A DNA stretch of 7,226 nt from the NCBI GenBank assembly GCA_023623095.1, contig JAMNXX010000005.1, positions 1 through 7,226 of the forward strand, given 5' to 3'. Of this stretch, positions 6,611-7,226 are shown in pieces. Numbering within the stretch: position 1 is the first letter of the stretch; each line of letters begins with the position of its first letter. The notes beneath the pieces are model-generated. The model did not search any database. It saw only the letters and a program-made list of their open reading frames with translations, and was not told where the DNA came from. A program made the translations under genes and the position numbers. Source of the stretch: Bacillota bacterium. Its GTDB lineage: Bacteria > Bacillota > Clostridia > Peptostreptococcales > Thermotaleaceae.

Positions 6611-6635
6611 TAGTTTATATATTTTATAGTTTATA
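6611..6635. repeat. Direct repeat TAGTTTATA over the CHR promoter
   Basis: Identical 9-mers TAGTTTATA occur at 6611-6619 and 6627-6635, 16 bp start to start (about 1.5 helical turns). One sits in the spacer of the promoter and the other at the expected transcription start. The position suits an operator, though AT-richness makes chance repetition possible. Confidence 0.4.
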
Positions 6636-6649
6636 CCGCTACCTGTCAA
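6621..6649 (-). promoter_or_regulatory. Near-consensus promoter of the CHR operon
   Basis: On the minus strand a perfect TTGACA (6644-6649) and TAAAAT (6621-6626) are spaced by 17 bp. Transcription would begin near 6614, about 48 nt before the first start codon. Two copies of TAGTTTATA overlap or flank the -10 (see the repeat entry), so a repressor could act here. Confidence 0.8.
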
Positions 6650-6688
6650 TTCACTCGAAAATCTTTCATTTCGATGAAGCAAAGATGA

Positions 6689-6719
6689 AATAAAAACAAA
6701 GCAATCGAATAAAAACAAA
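6689..6719. repeat. Direct repeat AATAAAAACAAA in divergent spacer
   Basis: Identical 12-mers lie at 6689-6700 and 6708-6719, a 19-bp period of nearly two helical turns. They sit between the CHR promoter and the rubredoxin gene. A related T-rich stretch follows near 6735-6750. It may be a regulator site or UP-like upstream A-tract DNA; no known motif is recognised. Confidence 0.45.
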
Positions 6720-6743
6720 ATCTTCTAATTTTCTGTTTTATTT

Positions 6744-6774
6744 TTGTTTAAAGCCTCTATCAATTGGGTAAAAT
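6744..6774 (+). promoter_or_regulatory. Weak candidate promoter for rubredoxin
   Basis: TTGTTT (6744-6749) and TAAAAT (6769-6774) are spaced by 19 bp, longer than ideal. Transcription would start near 6781, just at GGTTT-TG-AAACC (6782-6793), a small dyad that could be an operator. Confidence 0.3.
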
Positions 6775-6838
6775 TTGTTTAGGTTTTGAAACCGAAAAAG
6801 AACTCATCAGATTTCAAATCAAGAAAGGAGCTTGTAGT

Positions 6839-7000
6839 ATGGAAAAATATAAATGCGTTGCTTGCGGTTATATTTATGACCCGGAAATAGGCGATCCGGA
6901 TAACGGCGTAAATCCGGGGACAGCTTTCGAAGACCTCCCGGAAGATTGGGTATGTCCTATCTGCGGTGTCGGAAAAGATATGTTTGAACCTGAAGAATAG
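6839..7000 (+). CDS. rub: Rubredoxin
   Basis: A 53-residue cytoplasmic iron protein that carries single electrons at one Fe(Cys)4 centre. The two CxxC knuckles are complete: Cys6-Val-Ala-Cys9 in [11 protein letters not shown], and Cys39-Pro-Ile-Cys42 in [15 protein letters not shown]. The aromatic core residues Tyr4, Tyr11, Tyr13, Phe30, Trp37 and Phe49 match clostridial rubredoxins, and so do the length and cysteine numbering. In anaerobes such proteins pass electrons to oxygen- and superoxide-reducing enzymes such as rubrerythrin, flavodiiron protein and superoxide reductase, and to other acceptors. No partner lies within this window. The start is ATG at 6839, with AAGAAAGGAG 8 nt upstream. 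An in-frame ATG at 6764 would add 25 residues of non-rubredoxin sequence and has no good site. It is a single-gene unit ending in a strong terminator, divergent from the CHR operon. Confidence 0.97.
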   Translation: MEKYKCVACGYIYDPEIGDPDNGVNPGTAFEDLPEDWVCPICGVGKDMFEPEE

Positions 7001-7074
7001 GATAAAAGGTCTTTTTAAAACAAAATTATTCCCCCACACAGATAAATCTTACATACCATCTATACTTATTCAAT

Positions 7075-7104
7075 AAAAGCTTCCCTCTTGGAAGCTTTTC
7101 TATT
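7075..7104 (+). terminator. Intrinsic terminator after rubredoxin
   Basis: AAAAGCTTCC (7075-7084) pairs perfectly with GGAAGCTTTT (7090-7099) around a 5-nt loop. The T-run is the end of the 3' arm, followed by CTATTT. It lies 75 bp after the rubredoxin stop. The A-rich 5' side means it could also work on the minus strand. Confidence 0.85.
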
Positions 7105-7117
7105 TATATGATAAAAT
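7088..7117 (+). promoter_or_regulatory. Candidate promoter for the right-edge transporter gene
   Basis: TTGGAA (7088-7093) and TAAAAT (7112-7117) are spaced by 18 bp. The -35 lies inside the 3' arm of the rubredoxin terminator. Transcription would start near 7124, leaving about 64 nt of leader that contains the palindrome CTCTAGAG. Confidence 0.35.
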
Positions 7118-7187
7118 GTTAAGGGCTCTAGAGAAAATTTTTTTAAAAGAAGCAAAAGGATTTTCTATATATGCAGGAGGTTAGAAT

Positions 7188-7226
7188 ATGAAGAGGCAAC
7201 ATTGGGCAGACTTGGCTTTGATCATT
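7188..7226 (+). CDS. Start of a probable EamA/DMT-family transporter (partial)
   Basis: Only 13 codons are present (MKRQHWADLALII) before the window ends. The ribosome site GGAGG lies 7 nt before the ATG, so this is a convincing gene start. A short basic N-terminus followed by ADLALII closely resembles the opening of EamA-domain drug/metabolite transporters, which then usually continue with a segment like ALIWG in the first membrane helix. That identification depends on memory of the family and on very few residues. Confidence 0.6.
   Translation, partial: MKRQHWADLALII

Noticed and set aside
6689..6719. Direct repeats considered as a minimal CRISPR array
   Set aside because: There are only two 12-bp A-rich copies with a 7-bp gap; no true spacers and no cas genes are present.
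6764..6838. 25-residue N-terminal extension of rubredoxin from an upstream ATG
   Set aside because: It has no suitable ribosome site, and rubredoxins of this type begin at the MEKYKC start, which has a strong site at 8 nt.
1..7226. A new defence, mobile or multi-gene system
   Set aside because: Every complete gene but one belongs to a well-known family, the units are separately promoted and terminated, and there are no integrase, transposase, toxin-antitoxin or nuclease-helicase combinations.

Overview
The window looks like ordinary chromosome from a low-GC, anaerobic, Clostridia-like Firmicute. This is inferred from AT-rich intergenic DNA, strong AGGAGG-type ribosome binding sites, intrinsic hairpin-plus-T terminators, a lipoprotein signal of Firmicute style and a classical 53-residue rubredoxin. 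I cannot name the genus or species. No insertion sequence, phage gene, CRISPR array, tRNA or rRNA is visible.

Layout from left to right. A minus-strand sodium:amino-acid symporter of the NSS/SNF family (150-1514) ends in its own terminator (88-124) and is driven by a clear sigma-A-type promoter (1642-1670). A divergent spacer of about 480 bp follows. It holds that promoter, a GC-rich AGCGCT repeat and the probable promoter and leader of the next gene. A plus-strand secreted lipoprotein peptidase of family M28 (1995-4196) carries an inserted PA domain and a long helical C-terminal extension. It converges on a minus-strand DUF6765-like protein (4297-5310), with a perfect 13-bp hairpin between the two. 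Upstream of that gene, about 190 bp without a convincing gene separates it from a minus-strand pair of short-chain CHR-family (chromate) transporters (6015-6566 then 5510-6031). The pair overlaps by 17 bp, is driven by a near-consensus promoter at 6621-6649, and ends in a terminator that includes the last codons and stop. Divergent from this operon is a single-gene rubredoxin (6839-7000) with its own terminator. The window closes on the first 13 codons of a probable EamA/DMT-family membrane transporter (7188 onward).

Functionally this is a set of small independent transcription units rather than one system. The M28 lipoprotein could release amino acids or peptides outside the membrane, and the neighbouring NSS symporter imports amino acids. 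Their divergent arrangement makes a scavenging link possible but unproven. The CHR pair probably exports or exchanges an oxyanion, and rubredoxin is a one-electron carrier in anaerobic metabolism and oxygen/ROS defence. I found no convincing undescribed multi-gene system. The points most worth a second look are the M28 C-terminal extension with its Glu at a usually Asp zinc-ligand position, the metal-site-like residues of the DUF6765 protein, and several regulatory-looking repeats and leaders.
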